Source: Pseudomonadales bacterium (GTDB lineage Bacteria; Pseudomonadota; Gammaproteobacteria; Pseudomonadales; UBA5862). Taken from it: 64,000 nt of DNA. Every line of letters starts with the position of its first letter. Position 1 is the stretch's first letter. Where the stretch lies: assembly GCA_024234215.1 (NCBI GenBank), contig JACKOQ010000003.1, positions 186,001 to 250,000 of the forward strand. Reading direction: 5' to 3'. A program made the translations under genes and the position numbers. The notes below the pieces were generated by a model, which was not told the DNA's origin, did not search any database, and was given only the letters and a program-made list of their open reading frames with translations. Positions 33,830 through 42,179 of this stretch are shown here, piece after piece.

Positions 33830-35190
33830 TGGCCACGGTGCGCCATTCCAAGAAGGCCTGCGCGGTCAATCCGCTCAAGATGAGCCAGCCGATCGGCGGC
33901 GCGCTGGCCTTCATGGGGCTGGCCGACACCATGCCGATCCTGCACGGCTCGCAGGGCTGCACGGCGTTCGGCATGGTGCTGTTCGTGCGCCACTTCAAGG
34001 AGTCGATCCCGCTGCAGACCACCGCCATGAGCGAGGTCGCCACCGTGCTCGGCGGCTTCGACAACGTCGAGCAGGCGGTGATGAACATCTACAGCAAATC
34101 GCGCCCGGCCATCGTCGGCATGTGCTCGACCGGCCTCACCGAGACCAAGGGCGACGACGTGGAGGGCTACCTCAAGCTCACCCGCCAGCGCCACCCGGAG
34201 CTGGAAGACACCGCGCTGATCTACGTCTCGACGCCCGACTTCAAGGGCGCCTTCCAGGACGGCTGGGCGGCGACCGTGCTGCGCATCCTGCAGGTGCTGG
34301 TGGAGAAACCCGCCGCGCCGCGCGAGCCGGCCAGGGTCGCGGTGCTGCCGGGCTGTCATCTGACCGTCGCCGACATCGAGGAGCTGCGCGAGATTCTGGA
34401 GAGCTTCGGGCTCGATCCGGTGTTCGTGCCGGACCTGTCCGGTTCGCTCGACGGCCACGTGCCGGAGGATTTCAGCCCGACCACCATCGGCGGCACCCGG
34501 CGCGAGGCGATCGCCGCGCTCGGTTCGGCGGGTCTGGTGCTCGCCGTCGGCGAGCAGATGCGCACGGCCGCCGAATGGCTCGGCCAGCACATCGATGCGC
34601 CGGTGCAGCTCTTCGACCGGCTGCTGGGCCTCGGCGCCACCGATCGGCTCATGGCCTTTTTGGCCGACCACAGCGGCCGGCCGGTGCCCACCAAGTACCG
34701 CCGCCAGCGCAGCCAGCTGGTGGACGCGATGCTCGACGGCCACTTCTACACCGGCGGCTGCAAGGTCGCGATCGGCGCCGAGCCCGACCTGCTGCAGGGC
34801 GTGGGGCAGTTCCTGGCCGAGCTCGGCTGCGAGCTCGCCGCCGCCGTCACCACCACCGACTCGCCCGTGCTGGAACACCTGCCGACCGAGGAAGTGCTGA
34901 TCGGCGATCTCGAGGATCTCGAAGCCGGCGCCGCCGGCTGCGACCTGCTGATCACCCACGCCCACGGCCGGCAGATGGCGCAGCGGCTCGACATTCCATT
35001 TCTGCGCATGGGGCTGCCGATCTTCGACCGCCTCGGCGCCGCGCATCGCCTGGCGCTCGGCTACCGCGGCAGCCGGGATTTCATCTTCGAGGTGGCCAAC
35101 GCGCTGATCGCGCACGGTCACGAACCGCATCCCGATGACTGGAGAACGAGCGATGCGCCCGAAGCCGGTGCGGCGGCTGCGGTTGCCTAG
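33829..35190 (+). CDS. nifN: FeMo-cofactor scaffold NifN
   Basis: NifK homologue, partner of NifE. The 453 residues open with KKACAVNPLKMSQPIGGALAF and contain HGSQGCTAFGMVLFVRHFKE and MCSTGLTETKGDD, which align with NifK's cluster-binding regions. ATG 33829 lies in the TGATG junction with nifE. The same frame is open another 340 codons upstream inside nifE, but that part is not homologous. Residues after about 430 are Ala-rich. Confidence 0.97.
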   Translation: MATVRHSKKACAVNPLKMSQPIGGALAFMGLADTMPILHGSQGCTAFGMVLFVRHFKESIPLQTTAMSEVATVLGGFDNVEQAVMNIYSKSRPAIVGMCSTGLTETKGDDVEGYLKLTRQRHPELEDTALIYVSTPDFKGAFQDGWAATVLRILQVLVEKPAAPREPARVAVLPGCHLTVADIEELREILESFGLDPVFVPDLSGSLDGHVPEDFSPTTIGGTRREAIAALGSAGLVLAVGEQMRTAAEWLGQHIDAPVQLFDRLLGLGATDRLMAFLADHSGRPVPTKYRRQRSQLVDAMLDGHFYTGGCKVAIGAEPDLLQGVGQFLAELGCELAAAVTTTDSPVLEHLPTEEVLIGDLEDLEAGAAGCDLLITHAHGRQMAQRLDIPFLRMGLPIFDRLGAAHRLALGYRGSRDFIFEVANALIAHGHEPHPDDWRTSDAPEAGAAAAVA

Positions 35191-35230
35191 AAACCCGAAT
35201 CACCAGCGTGCCAGCGCCGAAGGAGGCGTC

Positions 35231-35641
35231 ATGAAAATCGCGTTTTGCACCCAGGACCTGCAGCGGGTCGACGCCCACTTCGGCTGGGCCAAGAACATCG
35301 CCATCTACGAGGTGAGCCCCACCAGCCACCAGTTCGTCGAGGCGATCCAGTTCGACGGCGACCTGCAGGAAGACGGCAACGAGGACAAGCTGGCACCCAA
35401 GATCGAGGCGATCAAGGACTGCGCGATCCTGTATGTGGCGGCGATCGGCGGCTCCGGGGCGGCGCGGGTGGTGGCCCACAACATCCACCCGATCAAGGTG
35501 GCGCAGCCGGAGCCGATCGCCGAGCTGCTGGAAAAACTGCGTGATGTGCTGGCCGGCACCCCGCCACCCTGGTTGCGCAAGGTGATGTTCAAGGGCGAAA
35601 GCCGTCAATTCGATTTCGACGACGAGGTGCAGCATGACTGA
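35231..35641 (+). CDS. nifX: NifX, FeMo-cofactor precursor carrier
   Basis: A 136-residue small carrier that binds NifB-co or the VK-cluster between NifB, NifEN and apo-NifDK. The start MKIAFCTQDLQRVDAHFGWA is the NifX/NafY-type domain, and YVAAIGGSGAARVV is its second hallmark. ATG 35231 has AGGAGG at 35221-35226; the upstream in-frame extension is not homologous. It overlaps the next gene by 8 nt. Confidence 0.95.
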   Translation: MKIAFCTQDLQRVDAHFGWAKNIAIYEVSPTSHQFVEAIQFDGDLQEDGNEDKLAPKIEAIKDCAILYVAAIGGSGAARVVAHNIHPIKVAQPEPIAELLEKLRDVLAGTPPPWLRKVMFKGESRQFDFDDEVQHD

Positions 35642-36107
35642 ATCCCAACCAACCGCAACGGCGACGACGCCGATGCACTCCCCCTTCATCATCGAACTGG
35701 TCAAGCAGTGGCGGGCACAGGATGCCCATGGCGCCTGGGAGGGCAAAAGCGATGCCGATCTGCTCGCCCCCTACCTGCTGACCAAGGAGCAACGCCGTCA
35801 GCTGCCGATCATCGGTGATCCCGACCCGGAAACCCTGTGGCGGGTCGAGCTGTTCTACAACGCCGTCGGGCTCGCGATCGAGCGCGCCACCGGCGTGATG
35901 GTGTCGCCGATCATGAAGCTGCACCACGAGGGTTTCGGCCGCATGGTGCTCACCGCCGGCCGGCTGATCGTCGTCAACAAGCAGTTGCGCGATCTGCACC
36001 GCTTTGGCTTCGAGAGTCTGGAAAAGCTCGCCGCCGAAGGCGAGAAGCTGGTCGCCGCCGGCATCGGCATGATCGGCCAGTATCCGGCGGTGGCCAATTA
36101 TGGTTGA
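35634..36107 (+). CDS. NifX-associated nitrogen fixation protein (DUF269)
   Basis: A 157-residue protein of the NifX-associated DUF269 family, found only beside nifENX in diazotrophs. Visible features are FIIELVKQWRAQDAHGAWEGKSD near the N-terminus and LHHEGFGRMVLTAGRLIVVNKQLRDLHRFGF in the middle. It lacks cysteine ligands and membrane segments. The function is unknown beyond cofactor assembly. It overlaps nifX by 8 nt. Confidence 0.93.
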   Translation: MTESQPTATATTPMHSPFIIELVKQWRAQDAHGAWEGKSDADLLAPYLLTKEQRRQLPIIGDPDPETLWRVELFYNAVGLAIERATGVMVSPIMKLHHEGFGRMVLTAGRLIVVNKQLRDLHRFGFESLEKLAAEGEKLVAAGIGMIGQYPAVANYG

Positions 36108-36149
36108 GCCTCTTCTTCAGCCCTTTCATTGATGACTCAAGGTGACGCG

Positions 36150-36347
36150 ATGAGTGATCCGGAGCAGCTCAAGGCCAGAATCAAGAAGCTCAATGCCAAG
36201 GCCACCAGCCTGAAGATGAATCTGCATGACCTGTCGGAAGAGTTGCCGATCGGTTGGGAGAAGATTCCGCTGATCGCCGCCGAGGCACACGAAGCCTACC
36301 GTGCCCTGGCCGAGGCCCGCAGCGAACTGGAACGGATCGGAGGCTGA
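36150..36347 (+). CDS. CCE_0567-family (DUF683) small nif protein
   Basis: A 65-residue, all-helical protein: LKARIKKLNAKATSLKMNLHDLSEELP is the DUF683 hallmark, followed by a second helix YRALAEARSELERI. The family occurs almost only in nif operons between DUF269 and the nif ferredoxin, as here; the cyanobacterial member binds metal. ATG 36150 follows GGTGA; a start 21 nt upstream is possible but has no ribosome site. Confidence 0.88.
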   Translation: MSDPEQLKARIKKLNAKATSLKMNLHDLSEELPIGWEKIPLIAAEAHEAYRALAEARSELERIGG

Positions 36348-36351
36348 ACCG

Positions 36352-36672
36352 ATGAGTGACTTCAGCGTCACGCTGCCCAATGGCCACGCCTGGACGCCGC
36401 GCTTCGTGCAGACCTTGGATGAAACGCGCTGCATCGGTTGCGGACGCTGCTATCGGGTCTGTGGCCGCGATGTGTTCGAGCTGGTCGGCCTGACCGAAGA
36501 GGGCGAACGGATCGTGGTCAAAATGACGGCGGCCGACGAAGACGATGACGACGATGTCGAATACGAACGCAAGGTGATGACCATCGCGCATCAGGAGAAC
36601 TGCGTCGGCTGCGAAGCCTGCTCACGCATCTGTCCCAAGCAGTGCCACAGCCATGCCCCGCTGTCACTCTGA
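36352..36672 (+). CDS. fdxB: Nif-specific ferredoxin III (FdxB), 2[4Fe-4S]
   Basis: A 106-residue ferredoxin with two 4Fe-4S motifs: CIGCGRCYRVCGRD (about residues 24-37) and CVGCEACSRICPK (about 84-96). Between them is an insert with a run of acidic residues (EDDDDDVEYE). This arrangement is ferredoxin III, nif-specific. ATG 36352 follows GGAGG, 4 nt after the DUF683 stop. A likely electron carrier in cofactor synthesis or to nitrogenase. Confidence 0.93.
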   Translation: MSDFSVTLPNGHAWTPRFVQTLDETRCIGCGRCYRVCGRDVFELVGLTEEGERIVVKMTAADEDDDDDVEYERKVMTIAHQENCVGCEACSRICPKQCHSHAPLSL

Positions 36673-36710
36673 CTGCATCGGCACGCGCCCGATCGTCACG
36701 GAGCCCCGCC

Positions 36711-37277
36711 ATGACCTCCATCGCCCACATCACGCCTGCACCGCCATCGGCTGAGCTGCTGGCCGCCGCGACCCGGCCAGTGGCGCCACTGACGCTGGTC
36801 TATGCCGGCGTGCTGGCCCGCTTCGGCACCCTGGCCCTGCCGATGTCACAGTTGCAACCGCTGTTCGACAGCCACTTTCCACGCGCATCGGCCCTGCTGC
36901 CGCGGTTCGACGGCGAGCTGCCGGCGCAGCTGCGCTGCCGGTTCGATGAGGTGGAGGATGTGCGCGACCTGCTCTATGAACACCGCAGCAACGACAGCAA
37001 CGACAGCCGCTGGCTGGCCCATGCCATGGCGGTGGGTTGCCTAGGCAGTGACCACCTGTGGCAGGATCTCGGGCTGCCGGAGCGGCGGGCGCTGTCGCAA
37101 CTGCTGCAGGAGCACTTCACCACCCTGCATGCCCGCAACGGCAACAACATGCGCTGGAAAAAGTTCTTCTACAAGCAGCTGTGCGAGAGGGCCGAACTCC
37201 ACATCTGCAAGGCGCCGAGCTGCGCCGAGTGCATCGACTACCCGCTCTGTTTTTCGGCCGAAGCAGAGTCGGCGTGA
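36711..37277 (+). CDS. nifQ: NifQ, molybdenum donor for FeMo-cofactor
   Basis: A 188-residue protein that carries a Mo-Fe-S cluster to NifEN. The C-terminal Cys motif C-x4-C-x2-C-x5-C is complete (CKAPSCAECIDYPLC), as is the preceding RWKKFFYKQLCER of the family. The N-terminal part is divergent. The ATG at 36711 is preceded by GGAG. The stop overlaps modD by 4 nt (GTGA), coupling two molybdenum-related genes. Confidence 0.95.
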   Translation: MTSIAHITPAPPSAELLAAATRPVAPLTLVYAGVLARFGTLALPMSQLQPLFDSHFPRASALLPRFDGELPAQLRCRFDEVEDVRDLLYEHRSNDSNDSRWLAHAMAVGCLGSDHLWQDLGLPERRALSQLLQEHFTTLHARNGNNMRWKKFFYKQLCERAELHICKAPSCAECIDYPLCFSAEAESA

Positions 37278-38152
37278 CCTTCACCCATCCACCCTGCGCG
37301 CTCGATGATGGCGAGCTCGACCGCATTCTCGGCGAGGATGTCGGCCATGGCGACCTGACCACCGCGGCACTCGGCATCGGCGCGCGGCCGGCACGCATCG
37401 ACCTGAGCGCCCGCGATGCGATGGTGGTCTGCGGTGTCGAAGAGGCGGCACGGCTGTTCAGCCGCAATGGCTGCCAGGTTGCCACGCTGATCGAACGCGG
37501 CAGCCGGGTTGAACGCGGCACGCTGCTGTTGGCGGCCGAGGGCCGGGCCGATGCGCTGCACCGGGTCTGGAAGAGTGCCCAGACCCTGATCGAACATGCC
37601 GCCGGCATCGCGACCGCCACCGCGCAGATGGTCCGCGCGGTGGCGGGCATCGGCAAGACGCCGGTGGTGGTCTGCACCCGCAAGAATTTTCCTGGAACAC
37701 GCGCCATTGCCGCGCTGGCCGTGCAGGCCGGTGGCGCCCAGATGCACCGCCTGGGTCTGGGCGAGACGCTGCTGCTTTTTCCTGAACATCGCCAGTTCAT
37801 CGCGCCAGCAGCGCTGGCCGAGACCGTGCATCGGCTCAGGCAGCGCCATCCGGAGAAAAAGCTGATCGCCGAGACCGGCGACAGTGACGAGGCGGTGGCG
37901 CTGGCGCGGGCCGGGGTCGAAATCCTCCAGCTCGAACGCTTCTCGCCGGAACGGCTGGCCGAACTGCTGCGGACCCTGAACCATCTGGCCCTGCCCTGCC
38001 TGGTCGCCGCGGCTGGCGGCGTGACCCTGGCCAACGCTGCGGCCTACGCCCGCGCCGGCGCCGACATTCTGGTGAGCTCGGCGCCCTACTTCGCGGCACC
38101 GGCCGAGGTGCAGGTGTGCTTCACCCCGATTGACCGATCCTCACCCGGCTGA
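37274..38152 (+). CDS. modD: ModD-like pyrophosphorylase (nicotinate phosphoribosyltransferase family)
   Basis: A 292-residue protein of the NadC/ModD family. EDVGHGDLTT near the N-terminus, TRKNFPGTRAIAALAVQAGGAQMHR in the middle and the TIM-barrel end AAGGVTLANAAAYARAGADILVSSAPY match ModD, which is found with molybdate transport genes. It starts at GTG 37274, inside the nifQ stop. The reaction of ModD is not established; a quinolinate phosphoribosyltransferase role cannot be excluded, though the context favours molybdenum. Last gene of the nifE operon. Confidence 0.85.
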   Translation: MTFTHPPCALDDGELDRILGEDVGHGDLTTAALGIGARPARIDLSARDAMVVCGVEEAARLFSRNGCQVATLIERGSRVERGTLLLAAEGRADALHRVWKSAQTLIEHAAGIATATAQMVRAVAGIGKTPVVVCTRKNFPGTRAIAALAVQAGGAQMHRLGLGETLLLFPEHRQFIAPAALAETVHRLRQRHPEKKLIAETGDSDEAVALARAGVEILQLERFSPERLAELLRTLNHLALPCLVAAAGGVTLANAAAYARAGADILVSSAPYFAAPAEVQVCFTPIDRSSPG

Positions 38153-38180
38153 ACGTCCCCCGACGTCGGCGCAACGACAG

Positions 38181-38213
38181 CTCGACGCAGAGCGACATCG
38201 CCGCTGCGTCGAG
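38181..38213. terminator. Hairpin between convergent modD and fixX
   Basis: CTCGACGCAG and CTGCGTCGAG pair perfectly (10 bp) around a 13-nt loop in the 69-nt space between the two convergent operons. No T run follows on either side, so it is a weak or factor-assisted terminator rather than a classic one. Confidence 0.55.
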
Positions 38214-38221
38214 ACCACGCC

Positions 38222-38509
38222 TCAGCCGAACTTGAACAGAATGCCGTAGCCACCGCGCGGATAGTTCCACTCCACGTTGTGGAATTCGGTGCAGATGATG
38301 CGGCAGGTGCCACACTCCAGGCAGCCATCGGTGATCAGGGTGACCCGGCCATCGCCCTCCAGCGTGTAGCAACTGGCCGGACAGCAGTGGGTGCAGGGTT
38401 TCTCTTCACACTGGCTGGCGCAGACCGATGCATCGAGGATGTTGATGTGGGGCCGTCCGCTGTCGACGCGGTAGCGGTTCTGGAACAGTTTCTCTTCAAC
38501 ACGGCTCAT
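38222..38509 (-). CDS. fixX: FixX ferredoxin-like protein
   Basis: A 95-residue ferredoxin-like partner of FixC. The cysteine-rich core CEEKPCTHCCPASCY (about residues 34-48) and CLECGTCRIIC (about 66-76) are typical of FixX, with an N-terminal half that retains only part of a second cluster. It starts at ATG 38509 in a 4-nt overlap with fixC. Last gene of the nifV-fixX operon. Confidence 0.95.
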   Translation of the reverse strand: MSRVEEKLFQNRYRVDSGRPHINILDASVCASQCEEKPCTHCCPASCYTLEGDGRVTLITDGCLECGTCRIICTEFHNVEWNYPRGGYGILFKFG

Positions 38510-39804
38510 TCGAAGGCCCTCCACAATTTGAATGCATCACTCACCAGCCCGAGCCGGGAGCGTTTCATGACGAAGTTGCGCCGAATGGCCCGCTCCTTGG
38601 TCCGCTTGTCGATGCCATCGACGGCAATCAGCGTATGGGCGGCACGGTTGATCAGCTCCGGATAGGTGGTGAAGAACTGCTGGTTTTTCTCGACGACATG
38701 CGGCAGCCGCCTGTATTTCTTCAGATCTTTCATCACGAAGCTGGCGTCGAGCTTCTGCCGGTAGCGGGCCAGGTTCTTCTGGTTCAGCGGCTTGTTCTCG
38801 CTCTTGAGCTCGATCACCGTCTGTGCCGCGAGCTGCCCGGTGGTCATGGCCAGGTTCGAGCCTTCGCGGTGCACGCCGTTGACGAACATGCCGGAATCAC
38901 CGGCAATCATCCAGCCGTCGCCATAGAGCTTCGGCATGGCGTTGTAGCCCCCCTCGGGGATCAGATGGGCGGTGTACTCCTTCATCTCGCTGCCTTCGAG
39001 CAGCGGCTTGATGCCGGGATGCGCCTTCATCTCCTCCAGCATGGTGTAGGGCGAGATTTTCTGCCGCTTGAAATCACTGAGCAGACAGCCGACCCCGATG
39101 CTGATCGACTCCTTGTTGGTGTAGAGAAAACCGGTGCCAACCATGCCCTGGGTGATCTTGCCCACCATCTCGATCACCACCCCCTCGTCGCCACTGAGGT
39201 TGAAGCGGCTCTGGATGGTCTCCTCGGGCAGAAAGTGGATCTCCTTGACGGCCAGCGCCACATCCTGCGGCTTGATTTCGGGATGAAAGCCGGCGCGCTT
39301 GGCGAGCAGGGAGTTGACCCCATCGGCCAGAATCACGATGTCGGCATAGATCGATCCACCCAGGCGGTCGGTCTTGACCCCCACCACCTGCTGGCCATCC
39401 ATGTGCAGCTCGGTCACCGTGGTCTCGCAGATCACCAGCGCGCCGGCCTCCTGCACCTTCTTCGAAAACCACTTGTCGAACTGGGCGCGGATGATGGTGT
39501 AGCGGTTGTAGGGCGGCGTGTTGAAGTCGTTGGAGCGGTAGCTGGTGCCGACATAGGCGGCATCATCGAGAATCCAGCCACGCTGCTCGATGATGTGCCG
39601 CTCCAGCGGTGCCTCATCGCGAAAATCGGGGATGATTCTCTCCAGCGCATCGGCATAGAGGATGGCGCCCTGGACATTCTTCGAACCCGGGTATTCGCCA
39701 CGCTCCAGTTGCAGCACCTTGAGTCCGGCCTTGGCCAGGGTGTAGGCGGCGGCATTGCCGGAAGGACCGGCACCGACCACGATCGCATCGAACTTCTCGT
39801 TCAT
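38506..39804 (-). CDS. fixC: FixC, ETF-quinone oxidoreductase-like flavoprotein
   Basis: A 432-residue FAD protein that takes part in flavin-based bifurcation, passing electrons to quinone and low-potential ferredoxin for nitrogenase. The dinucleotide-binding start FDAIVVGAGPSGNAAA and the GDSGMFVNGVHREGSNLAM FAD motif (about 300) are clear. ATG 39804 is chosen over GTG 39810 because AGGAG is spaced for it. It overlaps fixX by 4 nt. Confidence 0.95.
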   Translation of the reverse strand: MNEKFDAIVVGAGPSGNAAAYTLAKAGLKVLQLERGEYPGSKNVQGAILYADALERIIPDFRDEAPLERHIIEQRGWILDDAAYVGTSYRSNDFNTPPYNRYTIIRAQFDKWFSKKVQEAGALVICETTVTELHMDGQQVVGVKTDRLGGSIYADIVILADGVNSLLAKRAGFHPEIKPQDVALAVKEIHFLPEETIQSRFNLSGDEGVVIEMVGKITQGMVGTGFLYTNKESISIGVGCLLSDFKRQKISPYTMLEEMKAHPGIKPLLEGSEMKEYTAHLIPEGGYNAMPKLYGDGWMIAGDSGMFVNGVHREGSNLAMTTGQLAAQTVIELKSENKPLNQKNLARYRQKLDASFVMKDLKKYRRLPHVVEKNQQFFTTYPELINRAAHTLIAVDGIDKRTKERAIRRNFVMKRSRLGLVSDAFKLWRAFE

Positions 39805-39835
39805 GGGCACTCTCCTGCACTGGGTTCTGTGAACG

Positions 39836-40933
39836 CTAACCGGCCATGCGGCTGGTCAGCGCCTGGCGAAAGGCTTCGGTCAGCGCCGGCAGAATCTGCA
39901 TGGCGTTGCCGACGATTCCATAGGTGGCGAAGTCGAAGATCGGCGCGTTGGGATCCTGGTTGATCGCGATGATCGCATCGGCGCCCTCCATGCCGACCCG
40001 GTGCTGCACCGCACCGGAGATGCCGGCAGCGATATAGAGCTTGGGCCGCACGGTCTTGCCGGACTGCCCGACCTGCCGGTCGGCGCTGACCCACCCGGCC
40101 TGCACCACCGGCCGGGTGGCACCGACTTCGGCCCCCAGCACCCGCGCCAGATCCCAGATCAGCTCGAAATTTTCCGGCCGCTTCAGACCGCGCCCGCCGG
40201 AGACGATGATGTCGGCAAACGGCAGGGTCGACTGCTCGCTGCTGTCGTCGGCGATGAACTCCAGCACCTTGGTGACGATGTCACTCTCGATCAGGCTCAG
40301 CGGATGTTCGACGACCGGCCCGCTGCGGCTGCTGTCGCGCTCGGGCATGCGCATCACCCGCGGACGCACCGTGGCCATCTGCGGCCGGTAGTTGAGGGTG
40401 ACGATGGTGCAGAGCAGACTGCCGCCAAAGGTCGGACGGGTCGCCGCCAGACTGCGTTTTTCCGCGTCGATGGCAAGACCGGTGCAGTCGGCGGTCAATC
40501 CGGTGCGCAGCGTGGTGGCGACACTGCCTGCCAGATCGCGCCCCAGCGTGCTGGCACCCAGCAGCAGGATCTCCGGCTGGTAGTGGTTGACCAGATCGGT
40601 CAGCGCCTTGGTGTAGGGCTGGTTGCGGTAATCGGCCAGCACCGGATCCTCCACCAGATAGCAGAAGTCCGCGCCATGCTGGATCGCCTCGGCACAGAAG
40701 CCACGCACCGCCTCGCCGGGGGCGCCCAGCACCACGCCGGCCAGATCGACCCCCAACTGATCCGCCAGCTTGCGCCCCTCGCCGAGCAGTTCGAAGGAGA
40801 CCGGGTGGACAGCCCCGCGCTCATGCTCGATGAAGACCCACACCCCCTTGTAGGCGGCAAGGCGTTCATCCAGTTCAAATTTTCCACGACCTGCCTTTCG
40901 GCTCTCGGCAGCGGCTGGAGTGGCTTGACTCAT
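39836..40933 (-). CDS. fixB: FixB, electron-transfer flavoprotein alpha subunit
   Basis: A 365-residue ETF alpha subunit. The C-terminal FAD domain is complete: IIVSGGRGL, GATRPVVQAGWVSADRQVGQSGKTVRP, LYIAAGISGAVQH and AIIAINQDPNAPIFDFATYGIVG. The N-terminus has an extra 25 residues before VWVFIEHERG. Pairs with FixA; the operon gap to fixA is 10 nt. Confidence 0.96.
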   Translation of the reverse strand: MSQATPAAAESRKAGRGKFELDERLAAYKGVWVFIEHERGAVHPVSFELLGEGRKLADQLGVDLAGVVLGAPGEAVRGFCAEAIQHGADFCYLVEDPVLADYRNQPYTKALTDLVNHYQPEILLLGASTLGRDLAGSVATTLRTGLTADCTGLAIDAEKRSLAATRPTFGGSLLCTIVTLNYRPQMATVRPRVMRMPERDSSRSGPVVEHPLSLIESDIVTKVLEFIADDSSEQSTLPFADIIVSGGRGLKRPENFELIWDLARVLGAEVGATRPVVQAGWVSADRQVGQSGKTVRPKLYIAAGISGAVQHRVGMEGADAIIAINQDPNAPIFDFATYGIVGNAMQILPALTEAFRQALTSRMAG

Positions 40934-40943
40934 GGTCTGATCC

Positions 40944-41792
40944 TCATGACAGGGCGCGGCGGGTGATTTCGCCGTGCAGTTGCGGATAGCGCGTGAACAG
41001 CTTGGAAATCAGGGTGGCGGCCAGGTCGCTGGGCTGACCGCTCTGGACGTCGATGATCTCGGCACGCTGGGTCTGCGCGGTGGGCGCGAACACCTTGGAG
41101 ACCACCGTCGGCGAGCCCTTCAGGCCGATCATGTTGAGATCCTCGATGGCGGCAGCCTCCTTGTTCCACACCTTGATCTCGTGGCGGGCGGCGCGAAACA
41201 TGTCGTCCATGGTGGCGAACCGCAGCTCGTTGATCCCCTCGAGCACGGTGACCAGGCAGGGCAGCCGGGTCTGGAGCCGCTGCACCCCGCCCTCGGCGCG
41301 GCGCTGCACGCTGATCTGACGCCGTTCGAGGTCGAGCGACTCGATCTTGCTGACATAGGTGAGCAGTTGCAGACCCAGCCGGATGGCGATGCCGGGGCCC
41401 ACCTGGGCGGTGTCGCCATCGATGGTCTGCTTGCCGGCAAACAGCAGATCGACCGGCATGTCCCGCTGAATCTGGCGAATCGCCGCGGCCAGCGCATAGC
41501 TGGTCGCCAGGGTGTCGGCACCGGCAAAGGCGCGGTCGGTGAGCAGAATGGCCTCGTCGGCCCCCAATGAGAGCGCCTTGCGCAGGGCGACCTCCGCCTG
41601 CGGCGGACCCATCGTCAGCACGGTGACACGGGCCTTGTAGCGGTCCTTGAGCCGCAGCGCCTCCTCCAGCGCCACCATGTCGTAGGGGTTGATGATCGCC
41701 GGCACGCCCTGGCGCATGATGGTGTTGGTGACCGGATGGACGCGAATCTGGGCGCTGTCCGGCACCTGCTTGATACAGACGACGATATGCAT
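40944..41792 (-). CDS. fixA: FixA, electron-transfer flavoprotein beta subunit
   Basis: A 282-residue ETF beta subunit, the NADH-oxidising, electron-bifurcating half with FixB. MHIVVCIKQVPDSAQIRV at the start, NPYDMVALEEALRLKD and AGKQTIDGDTAQVGP are the family signatures. ATG 41792 has GAGAGG upstream; a longer open frame runs into nifW and is not homologous. One base separates it from the nifW stop. Confidence 0.96.
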   Translation of the reverse strand: MHIVVCIKQVPDSAQIRVHPVTNTIMRQGVPAIINPYDMVALEEALRLKDRYKARVTVLTMGPPQAEVALRKALSLGADEAILLTDRAFAGADTLATSYALAAAIRQIQRDMPVDLLFAGKQTIDGDTAQVGPGIAIRLGLQLLTYVSKIESLDLERRQISVQRRAEGGVQRLQTRLPCLVTVLEGINELRFATMDDMFRAARHEIKVWNKEAAAIEDLNMIGLKGSPTVVSKVFAPTAQTQRAEIIDVQSGQPSDLAATLISKLFTRYPQLHGEITRRALS

Positions 41793-41793
41793 G

Positions 41794-42150
41794 TCAGACC
41801 TCTCTTGCGCGTGATGGCAGGGTGCGGCGCAGTGTGTCGAGCGACACCGCACCACCTTCGGCCTCCTGGAACACCTTGAACACCTTTTCGGTGGCGGCAT
41901 TGGAGCGGACGAAATCGTCATGGGCACGGGCCAGCAGTGCCGCGCAGGCCTGCTTCAGCGCGGCAGCCTCCTCCAGTCGGCCGAGTTCGGCCGTGGCCCG
42001 CTTCAGATACTGCTGAAAACGCATCAGGATGTGCAGCCGATTGACGTGCAGCACGCCAGGGTCATAGGCGACATCGAGATGGTTGAAGAACTCCTCCGCC
42101 GCCGAAAGCTGATTGAGTTGGTCGAGCAGTTGCTCCAGGGATGTGGTCAT
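41794..42150 (-). CDS. nifW: NifW, nitrogenase stabilising/protective protein
   Basis: A 118-residue protein: LEELxxLxxAEEFF-type start (LLDQLNQLSAAEEFFNHLDV), VLHVNRLHILMRFQQYL in the middle and ATEKVFKVFQE near the end match NifW, which binds MoFe protein during late maturation or protects it from O2. GAGGTG precedes ATG 42150. It lies between cysE and fixA in the same operon. Confidence 0.93.
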   Translation of the reverse strand: MTTSLEQLLDQLNQLSAAEEFFNHLDVAYDPGVLHVNRLHILMRFQQYLKRATAELGRLEEAAALKQACAALLARAHDDFVRSNAATEKVFKVFQEAEGGAVSLDTLRRTLPSRAREV

Positions 42151-42179
42151 GGTCACCTCGCTTTGATCGCCTTGCTGGG

